A stretch of 64,000 bases of DNA from JAPLGE01 sp964355545 (GCA_964355545.1 CAYHEK010000001.1:3277-67276), one strand, 5' to 3'. Shown: positions 24,909 to 34,166, numbered from the stretch's first letter. Numbers and translations: made by a program. The notes: generated by a model from the sequence alone, not told the origin.

Positions 24909-24933
24909 CAAGGCGCAAAGGGCCACTTACAAT
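24905..24933 (+). promoter_or_regulatory. Strong sigma70-type promoter
   Basis: TTGACA (24905-24910), a 17-base spacer and TACAAT (24928-24933) lie 43 bases before the aminotransferase start. The -35 hexamer overlaps the pap2 stop codon. Confidence 0.7.
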
Positions 24934-24975
24934 AAGGAGTGTTCCGCAAAACCGAGCAACTGAAAGGAGAGATGC

Positions 24976-26202
24976 ATGAAAAGCCACTTTGCCAAACGGG
25001 CGTCTGGGGTCAAGCGCTCGGCGATCCGAGAGCTGCTCAAGTTGACCGAGCAGCCGGACATCATCTCATTTGCCGGCGGGCTCCCGGATCCCGAGACGCT
25101 CCCGCACGAGGAGCTCGCCCGGATCGCGGCCGACGAACTGCGTGGGCACTACCGGAATGTCCTGCAGTACGGCCTGACCGAGGGGAGCCTGACCCTGCGG
25201 CGAGCGCTCCTTCCTTGGCTTGAGGAACAGGGCCTTCACGTAGGGGTGGACCAACTCCTCGTGACGACCGCCTCTCAGCAAGGGTTAGATCTTTTGGCAA
25301 AGGCGTTCATCGACCCAGGAGACGTCATCTTCTGCGATCTCCCCACCTACCTCGGGGCGATTCAGGCGTTCAGCCTCTTCCAAGCGGAGAAGATCGGGAT
25401 CCCTCTCGAGGAGGACGGGATGAACCTCGACGTCCTCGAGCAGCGGATTCGGGAGGCCAAGCGGGCAGGGAAGACGCTGAAGGCGATCTACGTCATCCCC
25501 AACTTTCAGAACCCAAGCGGAATCACCATCTCGTTCGAGAAGAGGAAGGACCTGCTCGAGATCGCTCGTAGGGAGGACCTCTTGATCTTCGAGGACGATC
25601 CCTACGGGCAGCTCCGCTTCGCCGGGGACCCCATCCCCTCAATCCGCAGCATGGACACCGAGGGGCGGGTGATCGTGCTCATGACCCTGTCCAAGGTCCT
25701 CGCCGCGGGGCTTCGCCTGGCGGTCCTCATCGCGGATGGAGAGATGATGGAAGTCCTCGTGCGCATGAAGCAGGCGACCGACCTGTGCACCTCCAAGCTG
25801 ACTCAGCACCTGGCGGCGCGGTACTTCAAGGAGTACGGCATGAAGGAGCACTTGAAGACCCTGCGGGTGCGCTACTGCATCAAGCGCGACGCCATGGTCG
25901 CTGCCCTCGAGAAGTACATGCCCGCGGAGGAGGGGATCACGTGGACGCGCCCGGACGGAGGCCTCTTCCTGTGGGTTTGTCTCCCTAAGGGGGTCGATAC
26001 CGAGGAGATGTTCCCCCGCGCCGTGGCGCACAAGGTGGCGTACGTGGTCGGTAGCGCGTTCTACGTGGACGGGACGGGACAGAGCACGATGCGACTGTGC
26101 TTCTCTGCGAGCTCAGAGGAGGAGATCGACGAAGGGATCAAGCGCCTGGCCGCGGTCGTGCGCGAGGAGCTCGCCGCGAAGCGAGTCGGTTCAGCCGCCT
26201 GA
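24976..26202 (+). CDS. PLP-dependent aminotransferase, class I (LysN/Aro8-like)
   Basis: The 408-residue fold-type I enzyme has IISFAGGLPDPETLP near the N-terminus, a YGLTEGS loop, IYVIPNFQNPSG, EDDPYGQLRF with the PLP Asp, and the Schiff-base Lys in MTLSKVLAAGLR. It lacks a GntR domain. The subgroup includes 2-aminoadipate and broad-range aromatic/branched-chain aminotransferases; the donor and acceptor are not determinable here. It has its own promoter and terminator, so it is monocistronic. It could feed 2-oxoacids to KorAB. Confidence 0.9.
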   Translation: MKSHFAKRASGVKRSAIRELLKLTEQPDIISFAGGLPDPETLPHEELARIAADELRGHYRNVLQYGLTEGSLTLRRALLPWLEEQGLHVGVDQLLVTTASQQGLDLLAKAFIDPGDVIFCDLPTYLGAIQAFSLFQAEKIGIPLEEDGMNLDVLEQRIREAKRAGKTLKAIYVIPNFQNPSGITISFEKRKDLLEIARREDLLIFEDDPYGQLRFAGDPIPSIRSMDTEGRVIVLMTLSKVLAAGLRLAVLIADGEMMEVLVRMKQATDLCTSKLTQHLAARYFKEYGMKEHLKTLRVRYCIKRDAMVAALEKYMPAEEGITWTRPDGGLFLWVCLPKGVDTEEMFPRAVAHKVAYVVGSAFYVDGTGQSTMRLCFSASSEEEIDEGIKRLAAVVREELAAKRVGSAA

Positions 26203-26241
26203 CGGGAAGGCGTTTCCTGCCGGTTTCAGGGGTTTTGGTGG

Positions 26242-26271
26242 CGAGGAGGAAAACCTCCTCGTCGTTTTTTT
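26242..26271 (+). terminator. Rho-independent terminator after the aminotransferase
   Basis: Stem CGAGGAGG/CCTCCTCG with an AAAA loop is followed by TCG and seven Ts. Its T tract overlaps the stop codon of the convergent M42 peptidase gene. Confidence 0.85.
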
Positions 26272-27343
26272 ACTTGCTCGGCCTCGCTCGCGGGGCGAGC
26301 GCCTCTGGGAGAGCCTTCACAAAACCGACCACGAGGCGGATCGTGTTCTCCAGGTCCTCGAGGAGGAGGGTGGAGGTCGGGGAGTGGATGAATCGACAGG
26401 GGACGGAGACGACTCCGGCGAGGATCCCGCCTCGCGCCACGTGGATCGCGCCGGCATCAGTCCCCCCGTACACCGGAAGTTTATATTGGTAGGGGATGGA
26501 AGCCTTCTCGGCGGTCCCCTCCAGAGCCTCGACGATCCCCCGTGAGACGATGATCGTACGGTCGGCGACGGTGATCGCCGGGCCGCGGCCGAGCCGGACC
26601 GGCTGGTTCTCCTCAGGGACTCCGGGCATGTCGGCCCCGATCGTGCCTTCGAGGGAGAGGGCGACATCCGGATCGACCTGATAGGCGGCGGTGCGCGCTC
26701 CGCGCTGACCCACCTCCTCCCCCACGACGAAGGCGAAGACGACGTTCGCCTCGAGGCGCGCCTCCGCCAGGCGGCGCGCCGTCTCCACGAGGACTGCGCA
26801 CCCGGCCCGATCGTCGAGCGCCTTTCCACTCACGTACCCGGGACGGAGTTCGCAGAAGGGATAGTGAATGGTGAGGGGGTCGCCGATGCGAAAGCCCATC
26901 TTGGCTGCGTCCTCGCGCGAGGGGGCGCCCACGTCGATGAACAGGGATTCGATCGGGATCGGGCGCTTCCGCTCCTCTTCGGGAACGATGTGCGGCGGCG
27001 CGGACCCGATCACCCCGTAGCGCTTCTCGCCTGCGCGGGTGAGGATCTCCACCCGGTGGCTGGGGAGGATCCGCGGGTCCCACCCTCCGAGCGGGGCGAA
27101 GCGGAGGTATCCGTGTTCGTCGATCCACTTCACCATGAACCCGATCTCGTCCATGTGGGCGTCGAGCATCAGGGTGAAGTCGCCCTTTCCCTTGCGCCTG
27201 GCGAGAAGGTTCCCCAACGGATCGGTACGGACCTCATCGACGTAGGGCGAAATGAGGTCCTCGATCCTCTCCCGCACCGCGTCCTCAAAACCGCAGACGC
27301 CGAAGGCGTCGGAGAGCTCACGCAAGAGAGCGATCGAGTCCAT
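26270..27343 (-). CDS. M42 family metallo-aminopeptidase (FrvX-like)
   Basis: This 357-residue protein has the dizinc M42 ligands: LDAHMDEIGFMV (His), KALDDRAGC (bridging Asp), VVGEEVGQRGA (catalytic Glu and ligand) and RFIHSPTSTL (last His). These enzymes form large tetrahedral cytosolic assemblies that trim peptides. ATG 27343 follows AAGGAGG; the frame is open for 57 bases upstream without homology. Confidence 0.9.
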   Translation of the reverse strand: MDSIALLRELSDAFGVCGFEDAVRERIEDLISPYVDEVRTDPLGNLLARRKGKGDFTLMLDAHMDEIGFMVKWIDEHGYLRFAPLGGWDPRILPSHRVEILTRAGEKRYGVIGSAPPHIVPEEERKRPIPIESLFIDVGAPSREDAAKMGFRIGDPLTIHYPFCELRPGYVSGKALDDRAGCAVLVETARRLAEARLEANVVFAFVVGEEVGQRGARTAAYQVDPDVALSLEGTIGADMPGVPEENQPVRLGRGPAITVADRTIIVSRGIVEALEGTAEKASIPYQYKLPVYGGTDAGAIHVARGGILAGVVSVPCRFIHSPTSTLLLEDLENTIRLVVGFVKALPEALAPRARPSK

Positions 27344-27427
27344 CGAGATCCTCCTTTCTTCTAGCGCACGATTATAGGGAGGAAGGAAGAGGCCGGCCAA
27401 GGGCCCGTTGGGTCCCGTTCCTGGGCG

Positions 27428-29275
27428 CTATTCTTTTCTCTCTTTGAGGTGGCGCACGATCGTCTCGGCGAGGGAGCGAGGGATCCCCGGGACCGCGGCG
27501 ATCTCTTCACGGCTTGCGCGGGAGAGCCTCTCCAGGGACCCAAAGGTTTTGATGAGGGTCTGCCGGCGCTTGGGGCCGATCCCCGGGATCGCGTCGAGCG
27601 CGGAAGCGAGGCTTCGCGCCCCGCGCAGGCGACGGTGGTAGGTGATGGCGAAGCGGTGGGCCTCGTCGCGGATCTCGCGCAGGAGGAGGAGAGCCTTTCC
27701 GCTCGATGGAAGGCGGAGGGCGTGCGAGGCTCCCGGCCGGAAGACCTCCTCGAGGCGCTTGGCGAGGCCGACCGCCTCGATCCCCTCGACCCTAAGCTCG
27801 CGCAAGACGGAGAGAGCCACGTTCAGCTGTCCCTTCCCGCCGTCGACCAGGAGAAGGTCGGGGAACTCGAAGAACTTCCCTCTCGCGGCGGCGGGGGTCG
27901 CGATCTCCACGAGGCCGCGCCGGAAGCGACGGCGGAGGACCTCGGCCATCATCGCGTAGTCGTCCGGCTTCCCCGAGATCCGGACCTTGAAGCGGCGGTA
28001 GGCGTCGCGCCGGGGCCTCCCGTCGACGAAGACGATCATCGACCCTGTCGCCTCGCCTCCTTGGGTGTTCGAGATGTCGAAGGCCTCGATCCGCCGCGGG
28101 AAGACGGACAAGGAGAGGGCCTCCACGAGCGAGGTGAGGGAAGCGGTGGCCTCCCCTTTCTGCGCGGAGGAGATCCTCTCTCCCTGGAGGGCATAACGCG
28201 CGTTCTCGGAGGCGATCTCGAGGAGGCGGCGCTTCTCCCCCCGCCTGGGGATCTTGATCTCGACGCGCTTCCCCCGCAGGGAGGAAAGCCAAGAAGAGAG
28301 CCCTTCCGCCTCCGCCACCTCCGTGGGGAGGAGGATCTCCTCGGGGATCGCGCTCGCCTCGGCGTAGTACTGGGTGAGGAAGGCGGAGAGGACGTCCGCC
28401 TCGCACGGCTCTCCGGGCGCGCGCAGGTGGAAGGTCTCCCGACCGATCAGGCGGCCGGCGCGGACGAGGAAGGCCTCGACACAAGCCTCCTCTTCTTCCA
28501 CGGCGACGCCGATCGCGTCGCGATCGACGAGGTCCGACAGGGCGACCGACTGGCGCTCGGAGGCGCGCACGAGGGCCGTGAGCTGATCGCGCACGGCGGC
28601 CGCCTGCTCGAACCGCTCCTCTTCGGCGGCACAGGCCATCCTCTCCTTCAGGCGGCTTGAGAGGCTCGAGATCCGCCCCTCGAAGAGCATCGAGGCTCCT
28701 TCCACGGCCTCGGCGTAGTCCTCCGCACTGACGAGGCCCGCGCACGGCCCGAGGCATCGGCCGATGTGGTAGTTGAGACAGGGCCGGCGCGGCTTGGGGA
28801 GCGGAAGTTCGAGCGTGCAGGTGCGGATCGGAAAGAGTTTCTGGGCGAGCTTGAGGGTCGCGCGCATCGCCTTTGCATTCGTGTAGGGGCCGAAGTACCT
28901 CGCCCCGTCCCTCTGGCGGCGCCGCACGACGAGGACGCGCGGAAACGGCTCGTTCGTGATCTTGAGGTAAGGATAGCGCTTGTCGTCGCGCAAGCGGATG
29001 TTGAACGCCGGCTGGTGGCGTTTGATGAGGGTGTCCTCGAGGAGGAACGCCTCCGACTCGGTCTCCGTCTGGATCACCTCGAAGTCGGCGATCTCACAGA
29101 CGAGGGTCTGGGTCTTCCACGCTCTCTCCCTGCTCGAGTGGAAGTAGGAACGGACGCGGTTCTTGAGGACCGCGGCCTTCCCCACGTAGATCACCTTCCC
29201 GCGGGCGTCCTTCATCAGGTAGACCCCCGGCGAGGAGGGGAGGGAGGAGAGCCTCTCTCTTAGAGAATCGATCAT
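27428..29275 (-). CDS. uvrC: Excinuclease ABC subunit C
   Basis: At 615 residues it has the N-terminal GIY-YIG nuclease (SSPGVYLMKD, KVIYVGKA), a Cys-rich stretch, the UVR motif (ERFEQAAAVRDQL), the RNase H-like second nuclease domain (DISNTQGG, LLVDGGKGQ) and a C-terminal helix-hairpin-helix pair (IPGIGPKRRQTL and VPGIPRSLAE). It makes both incisions in nucleotide excision repair. MIDSLRERL at 29275 is the usual start; only a weak purine stretch precedes it. Confidence 0.96.
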   Translation of the reverse strand: MIDSLRERLSSLPSSPGVYLMKDARGKVIYVGKAAVLKNRVRSYFHSSRERAWKTQTLVCEIADFEVIQTETESEAFLLEDTLIKRHQPAFNIRLRDDKRYPYLKITNEPFPRVLVVRRRQRDGARYFGPYTNAKAMRATLKLAQKLFPIRTCTLELPLPKPRRPCLNYHIGRCLGPCAGLVSAEDYAEAVEGASMLFEGRISSLSSRLKERMACAAEEERFEQAAAVRDQLTALVRASERQSVALSDLVDRDAIGVAVEEEEACVEAFLVRAGRLIGRETFHLRAPGEPCEADVLSAFLTQYYAEASAIPEEILLPTEVAEAEGLSSWLSSLRGKRVEIKIPRRGEKRRLLEIASENARYALQGERISSAQKGEATASLTSLVEALSLSVFPRRIEAFDISNTQGGEATGSMIVFVDGRPRRDAYRRFKVRISGKPDDYAMMAEVLRRRFRRGLVEIATPAAARGKFFEFPDLLLVDGGKGQLNVALSVLRELRVEGIEAVGLAKRLEEVFRPGASHALRLPSSGKALLLLREIRDEAHRFAITYHRRLRGARSLASALDAIPGIGPKRRQTLIKTFGSLERLSRASREEIAAVPGIPRSLAETIVRHLKERKE

Positions 29276-29459
29276 CGAAGGATCCCGACCTATGGTAGCC
29301 GGGGGCGGAGAGGCTCTCAAACAGGCAAAGTGTGGTCCGTCACGACTCACACCTCCTCCACATTGCGTTCACGGAGGGTCCACAATCGGAGAGTAGAGTG
29401 AGGGTGTACGAGAACAAGGGCGTTGGTACCTCCCTTCGAGAAAGAGCGACGAGAGACCC

Positions 29460-29490
29460 GGAGGCCCCGCGAGGGGCCTCCTTCATTTTT
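29460..29490 (+). terminator. Strong plus-strand terminator with no upstream gene
   Basis: GGAGGCCCC/GGGGCCTCC with a GCGA tetraloop (29460-29481) is followed by TTCATTTTTT. It would stop plus-strand transcripts, but both flanking genes are on the minus strand, so it may end a small RNA arising in 29.3-29.46 kb. A stretch just upstream (29436-29456) has an AAGGG...CCCTT hairpin with TGGT in its loop. Confidence 0.7.
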
Positions 29491-29497
29491 TATAGGA

Positions 29498-29597
29498 CTA
29501 GTACTTAGCAGCGTAAGTCCGCGCAACGCGGTTTGAGGTCTGCTGCCGCTTCCAGTCGAAGTCCGTCATGGCGTGTACTTATGCAGGCAAGTACTAG
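29498..29597. repeat. 9-bp inverted repeat bracketing a structured spacer
   Basis: CTAGTACTT (29498-29506) and its exact complement AAGTACTAG (29589-29597) enclose about 80 bases. These contain a CCGCG-CAA-CGCGG hairpin (29519-29531) and a near-direct repeat of GTACTTA-GCAG at 29501 and 29575. The right arm includes the stop codon of the following minus-strand gene. Function unknown. Confidence 0.5.
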
Positions 29598-30166
29598 ATG
29601 TAGTAGTGCGCGCCGATCCCGCCGGCGAGGAGGGAGAAGTTGAGAGGGTCGAGGAGGTCCCAGGTGAGGCCGTACTCGAACGTCCCGGCGAGGCGAGGTA
29701 GCCAAATCCCCTCGACCTCGATCGCGCCCATCCCGGACAGGATCGCCCTCTCAAGGCGGGAGCCGATCTTCGGACGATCCGTTCCTGGAAGGGGCGCCAC
29801 AGCTTCTTCGAAGACGAAGGTGAGGGCCGGTCCGCCGGCGAAGAAGTAGTTCACGTTCCCGTCTCGGCGCACTGGGAGGAGGACCTTGGCAGAGAGCGAG
29901 AGCTCGAGGCGGCGGACCTCCCTCTTTTCGGGCGAATCTGGCCCGCTCGCAGTCTCGCCGAGATCCACGGGACGGGAGGACGGATTGGGGAAGATGTTGA
30001 ACTCGACCCCGAGCCCGTCCGCATGGAACCAGCGGATGCTAAACCCGGTGAACGGGTAGTTGAACTGGATTCCGATCCCCCATCCTTTGTCCGGGATCTC
30101 CGCCTGCGCCAGCAGGGCGACCAGGACGACGAAACCGCACCCAAGAAGGAAAACTCTTCTTTTCAT
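29594..30166 (-). CDS. Putative outer-membrane beta-barrel-like protein
   Basis: This 190-residue protein has a clear signal peptide (MKRRVF, hydrophobic core, AQA cleavage near residue 22). The mature part alternates aromatic and small residues in short amphipathic strands (for example GWGIGIQFNYPFTGF and GVEFNIFP) and ends in HYYI, an aromatic C-terminus like those of outer-membrane barrels. No named family is recognised. It has its own divergent promoter opposite tRNA-Ala. Confidence 0.6.
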   Translation of the reverse strand: MKRRVFLLGCGFVVLVALLAQAEIPDKGWGIGIQFNYPFTGFSIRWFHADGLGVEFNIFPNPSSRPVDLGETASGPDSPEKREVRRLELSLSAKVLLPVRRDGNVNYFFAGGPALTFVFEEAVAPLPGTDRPKIGSRLERAILSGMGAIEVEGIWLPRLAGTFEYGLTWDLLDPLNFSLLAGGIGAHYYI

Positions 30167-30189
30167 CGCGCCCTCCTTTCTTTGGGACG

Positions 30190-30218
30190 AGCGTATGTCT
30201 CTTTCTTCGCTCGGTCAA
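30190..30218 (-). promoter_or_regulatory. Promoter of the barrel-like gene
   Basis: On the minus strand, TTGACC (30213-30218) and TACGCT (30190-30195) are separated by 17 bases, 24 bases from the start codon. Confidence 0.5.
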
Positions 30219-30223
30219 TGCGG

Positions 30224-30251
30224 TTGACCGTCTCTGGAATGCCTCTATAAT
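30224..30251 (+). promoter_or_regulatory. Promoter of tRNA-Ala
   Basis: TTGACC (30224-30229), a 16-base spacer and a perfect TATAAT (30246-30251) lie 19 bases before the tRNA 5' end. Confidence 0.75.
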
Positions 30252-30269
30252 TCGGATGTGTAAGGCCCT

Positions 30270-30345
30270 GGGGGCGTAGCTCGAACGGGAGAGCGCCTGC
30301 TTTGCAAGCAGGAGGATGGCGGTTCGAATCCGCTCGCCTCCACCA
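30270..30345 (+). tRNA. tRNA-Ala (TGC), CCA encoded
   Basis: Acceptor GGGGGCG/CGCCUCC (with one G-U), anticodon stem CCUGC/GCAGG with loop UUUGCAA, T-arm GCGG-UUCGAAU-CCGC and encoded CCA. It stands alone at the left edge of the region with changed codon style and could have been an integration site, although no duplicated 3' end was found on the far side. Confidence 0.95.
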
Positions 30346-30377
30346 CGCCGACGGCGAGGGAGCCACCACAGCGAGCC

Positions 30378-32366
30378 CTAGCGGCCCTTGGTCTTCTGAC
30401 CTTGTCGAGCTCTCGACCGCCGCATTGCCAGGATGCAGACGGCGATCACGGCCACGGCGCCGATTGCGCCCAGAGCGATTCCGATCCGAACTATGAGGGA
30501 CGAGGCCGTGACGTTCCCTTTCATCGAGATCGGCTGCATATCCCACATGATCATCGTCGCATCCAACGAGCCTGACAGAAGGACCTTCCCGTCGGGGCTG
30601 AAAGCGATGGACTCGACGTAGCCGGCGTGACCAACCAGGGTACGCAGCATGGACCCGGTCGCGACGCTCCACAGTCTGATCGTCTTGTCTACGGATGCGG
30701 AGGCCAGCATCTTCCCGTCAGGGCTAAAGCCAACGGCCGTGATCCCCTCGCTGTGTCCATCTAGGGTCCGCACCAACTTGCCTGTGGCGACATCCCAGAG
30801 CCGGACCGTCTTGTCCGAGCACCCGGAGGCAAGGGTTCTCTCGTCTTGAGTGAACGCGACACAGGAGACTGAGTCGCCTTGCCCAACGAGGGTGTGCAGC
30901 ACGTCCCCTGTTGCGAGATCCCAGATCTTGACGGTCCTGTCCCAAGAACCCGAGGCCAGCAGCTTCCCGCTCAGGCTAATCGCGAGGGAGTCGACGCAAT
31001 CGGCGTGGCCAGTGAGTGTACGCAGGGCTTCTCCCGTTCCGGCGTCCCAGAGCCTGATCGTCCTGTCGGCGGATCCGGATGCAAGGATGCGCCCGTCAGG
31101 GCTGAAGACCACGGACTCGACATAGTCGGCGTGGCCGGCCAGTGTGCGTAGGGCCTCTCCCGTCACGGCGCTCCATAGCCTGATCGTCGTGTCAAAGGAT
31201 CCTGAAGCAACGACTCCCGAATCCGGGCTGAATGCGACGGAGCGAACCCAGTCATCATGCCCGGCTAGGGTACGCAGCATCTCCCTCGTCGTGGGGTTCC
31301 ACAGTCTGACTGTCTTGTCAAAGCACCCCGAGGCAACGGCTGTCGCATCCGGTCCGAAGGCGACGGAGAGGACCTCGGATGTGTACCCAGTGAGGTTCTG
31401 CAACACTTCTCCTGTTGCGAAGTCCCAGAGCTTGATCGTCAGGTCATCGGATCCCGAAGCAAGGGTCTTCCCGTCCGGCGCCACGGAGACGGAAACGACC
31501 CAATCGGTATGTCCAGCAAGAGTGCGCAGCAGCGTTCCTGTCGTTGTGTCCCACAGGTTGACTGCGTTGTCGGCAGACCCTGATACGAGCGTCTGCCCGC
31601 CCGGGGCAAAGGCGACCGCAAGTACGTGGGATGTATGCCCGACGAGGACTCGAAGCTCCACACCACTGGCAGGGTCCCACAACCGGATCGTGCCGTCGTC
31701 AGAACCCGAGGCGAGAAGTCTGCCGTCCGGACTGAAAGCGACAGAACGGACCCAGCCGGTGTGGCCGCTTAGCGTATGCAACTCCTCACCGGTCACCACG
31801 TCCCACAGCCTCACCGTCAGGTCGTCGGAGCCGGACGCTAGGGTCTTGCCATCACGGCTGAACGCAACGGACTCCACATGTCCGGTGTGCCCAACCAGGG
31901 TGCGCAATGCATCTCCTCGCGACATGTCCCACAGCGTGATGCCATTGTCTGCGGACGCGCCCGCGAGGGTGCTCCCATCGGGGTTGAAGGCGATCGAGAA
32001 GACCCAATTGGCGGGTCCGGCAAAGGCCCGGACTTCCCGGCCGGTCGCCACGTCCCAGACCGTGATCTTGCCATCCTCTGCCCCGGAGGCCACCCGTTCT
32101 CCGCGCGGACTGAAACAGAGCGATGTAGGCGAGCCGGTACCGCTGACCAGCAGGCGCACGACTTGCAGCGTTCTGCTGTCTCTCAGTTCGACGCCGATCG
32201 ACGTGGCTGCGGCGAGCCATCGCCCATCAGGTGAGTACTGAACCGCTGAGACCCTTCCGAGGCCCATGCGGGCAAGTGCTCCTTCCGGGAGCGGGATTGC
32301 GTTCTGTGGGAACCCGATGGTGCCTGCCAGGAGGAGACCGAGCGTCACAGCCAGAGAGATCCTCAT
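30378..32366 (-). CDS. Membrane-anchored 14-repeat WD40 protein
   Basis: The 662-residue protein has an N-terminal signal peptide (MRISLAVTLGLLLAG), 14 consecutive WD40 repeats of about 42 residues ending in LWD-like dipeptides with GH spacers, then one transmembrane helix near residue 630 and a basic tail (RRSRARQGQKTKGR). Fourteen repeats would fold as two seven-bladed propellers displayed outside the cytoplasm on a C-terminal anchor. Repeats 3-14 are very alike, suggesting recent tandem expansion. ATG 32366 with GGAGGT upstream starts the signal peptide; the longer upstream frame is not convincing. The binding partner is unknown. Confidence 0.88.
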   Translation of the reverse strand: MRISLAVTLGLLLAGTIGFPQNAIPLPEGALARMGLGRVSAVQYSPDGRWLAAATSIGVELRDSRTLQVVRLLVSGTGSPTSLCFSPRGERVASGAEDGKITVWDVATGREVRAFAGPANWVFSIAFNPDGSTLAGASADNGITLWDMSRGDALRTLVGHTGHVESVAFSRDGKTLASGSDDLTVRLWDVVTGEELHTLSGHTGWVRSVAFSPDGRLLASGSDDGTIRLWDPASGVELRVLVGHTSHVLAVAFAPGGQTLVSGSADNAVNLWDTTTGTLLRTLAGHTDWVVSVSVAPDGKTLASGSDDLTIKLWDFATGEVLQNLTGYTSEVLSVAFGPDATAVASGCFDKTVRLWNPTTREMLRTLAGHDDWVRSVAFSPDSGVVASGSFDTTIRLWSAVTGEALRTLAGHADYVESVVFSPDGRILASGSADRTIRLWDAGTGEALRTLTGHADCVDSLAISLSGKLLASGSWDRTVKIWDLATGDVLHTLVGQGDSVSCVAFTQDERTLASGCSDKTVRLWDVATGKLVRTLDGHSEGITAVGFSPDGKMLASASVDKTIRLWSVATGSMLRTLVGHAGYVESIAFSPDGKVLLSGSLDATMIMWDMQPISMKGNVTASSLIVRIGIALGAIGAVAVIAVCILAMRRSRARQGQKTKGR

Positions 32367-32885
32367 CACCGTACCTCCGCAGGAGACATTGTACGAAACG
32401 CGGGCTCGTTCGGCACGGCTCTTCCCTTGTGCCGAACGGCTCACGCCTGGCCGAGAACCCGTTGACCCTCGATTACTTCCAGTTCTGCTTTCGCTGACGC
32501 ACCGGCACAAAGACGGCCTTGCACGACCAGGAATCCCGCGAGAAGGCGCCTAGCTTGCGTTGGCCCGCCCAGGTGTACGCCGGCCGTGGTGGATCAAGAC
32601 GCCCTGCAGACGCGGCACCACGTCACTGGTGCTTCGGATCACGTACGCCCCCGCCGCTCGTGGCGAGAGGATCCCCGCATCGGCGCAGGAGGGCCACGAC
32701 GTGAGGCAACACAAGGAACCGGCGAATCGTGCTTGACGCGCTATTGACACAGATGGGAGGGAGTGCTAGTCTGCTAGTACTTGGGATGATTCGCCCTCCT
32801 CGACAGGGCAAAGGAGGTGGCACAGTCGCGCGCTATGAAGGGATGGCGGGGCTTGGAGGTAATCCGTTCAAGGAGGTCGTAAGAA
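32367..32885. other. Intergenic region between WD40 and liv genes
   Basis: This 519-base divergent spacer carries no convincing gene. It holds the liv promoter candidate at 32744-32772 and a 15-codon ORF (32835-32882) ending three bases before the binding-protein start, which could be a leader peptide or chance. The rest, 32.5-32.72 kb, shows short open minus-strand frames that I cannot assign. Confidence 0.5.
32744..32772 (+). promoter_or_regulatory. Promoter of the liv operon
   Basis: TTGACA (32744-32749), 17 bases, then TAGTCT (32767-32772) preceded by TGC, an extended -10 arrangement, about 113 bases upstream of the binding-protein gene. Confidence 0.55.
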
Positions 32886-34166
32886 ATGAAAAGGTCGCCT
32901 GCTGTAGTGTTTTTACTTGGATCTGTTCTGGCACTGCTTGTCGGCGTCTGGAGCTTCGCCGCCGACGACGTGATACGGATCCTCGCCACTGTTGACCTTT
33001 CTGGTGTTGCTGGGAACATCGGTCCCGGGTACGACAAGGGAATGCGGCTAGCGGTCGACGAGATCAATGCCGCCGGGATCAAGGGCTTCAGTAAAATCGA
33101 ATACAAAGTCATCGACATGGAGACGGACCCCGCGAAGTTCCGTCAGAAGCTGCTGCGCGAGATCCAGACCTGGAAGCCGGATGCAGCTGGTGGCGCAGCT
33201 CTGGAAACGACGATCCGGACGGCCTGCGAGATGGCTCCCCAGTATAAGGTTCTCAACTTCGTCGGCGGCCACCTGAGCATGACGAAGTACCTCGCGCCGG
33301 GCGAAGTCCCGCTGTCGCCGTGGGTTGCCTACTACGGGTACTCCGACTTCTTCGCTGGCCAGTTCGCCGGCCAGTTCTTCGAGGAAATGGGCGCAAAGAA
33401 AGTGGCGCTCTTTGCCGGTGACTACGACTGGGGATACAGCAACGGCATCGGCCTCAAGTACTACTGGGAGACGCACGGCAAACCGTTCGAAATCTCCCCG
33501 GTCATCTACGTCCCGCTCGACAAGACTGATTACTCGACCGAGATGCAGCTGATGAAGCAGGAGAAGCCGGACGCTGTCTTCATCCCGTACAGCGGAGCTG
33601 GCTGGATGAGCGCGGCTACCCAAATGAAGGACGCCGGGGCGGCGCCGCGAATCATCCTCTACTGCACAACCTACTCCAACCTGGGAGGAGCCAAGGTCAC
33701 CGGAGCCTATGGAGCTGAGAATATCTACACGTTGGCGGACCACGATCCGACGACCGACACGTGGTACTCGTTCGTCAGAAGGTGGAAGGCTGTCTACGGA
33801 GGGCAGTCATACCCCGACACCTACGCAAATAACTACTATCAGGTGATCCACTGGCTCAAGGCTGTCTTCGAGAAGGCGGGGACGAAGGATCCGGACGCCG
33901 TCCTCCAGGCGACGCACGAAGTCAGCTTCCAGAATGTCAACATCAGCCCGATGGGGCCGATGGGACCGGACGGTGAGAACCTGGGAGCCAAGGCCGCGAT
34001 CATCCAGTTCCTGCAGGGTGCATCCGCTGAGGATCCGTCGTTCCCTCTCCACTCCGCCCTGATCCGCACCTTCCAGACACCGAACCTGACCTCGCGTCAA
34101 GTGCTTGACATCATCAAGGGCTACGAGAAGCTGTTGGCTAATGGGGACTACCCGTCGAGCAAGTGA
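32886..34166 (+). CDS. livK: Branched-chain amino acid-type ABC transporter substrate-binding protein
   Basis: The 426-residue protein has a signal peptide (residues 1-27, ending WSFAADD) followed by a type I periplasmic-binding fold: ATVDLSGVAGNIGPGYDKGMRLAVDEIN opens domain 1, in line with the LivJ/AmiC family. It is first in the liv operon, preceded by GGAGGT. The operon's neighbours (racemase, M29/NicX-like enzymes) suggest the ligand may be an amino acid derivative, amide or heterocycle rather than leucine. Confidence 0.88.
   Translation: MKRSPAVVFLLGSVLALLVGVWSFAADDVIRILATVDLSGVAGNIGPGYDKGMRLAVDEINAAGIKGFSKIEYKVIDMETDPAKFRQKLLREIQTWKPDAAGGAALETTIRTACEMAPQYKVLNFVGGHLSMTKYLAPGEVPLSPWVAYYGYSDFFAGQFAGQFFEEMGAKKVALFAGDYDWGYSNGIGLKYYWETHGKPFEISPVIYVPLDKTDYSTEMQLMKQEKPDAVFIPYSGAGWMSAATQMKDAGAAPRIILYCTTYSNLGGAKVTGAYGAENIYTLADHDPTTDTWYSFVRRWKAVYGGQSYPDTYANNYYQVIHWLKAVFEKAGTKDPDAVLQATHEVSFQNVNISPMGPMGPDGENLGAKAAIIQFLQGASAEDPSFPLHSALIRTFQTPNLTSRQVLDIIKGYEKLLANGDYPSSK

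Noticed and set aside
29276..29490. T-box riboswitch suggested by the TGGT-containing hairpin before the terminator
   Set aside because: There is no stem I or specifier loop at the right distance, and no plus-strand gene follows.
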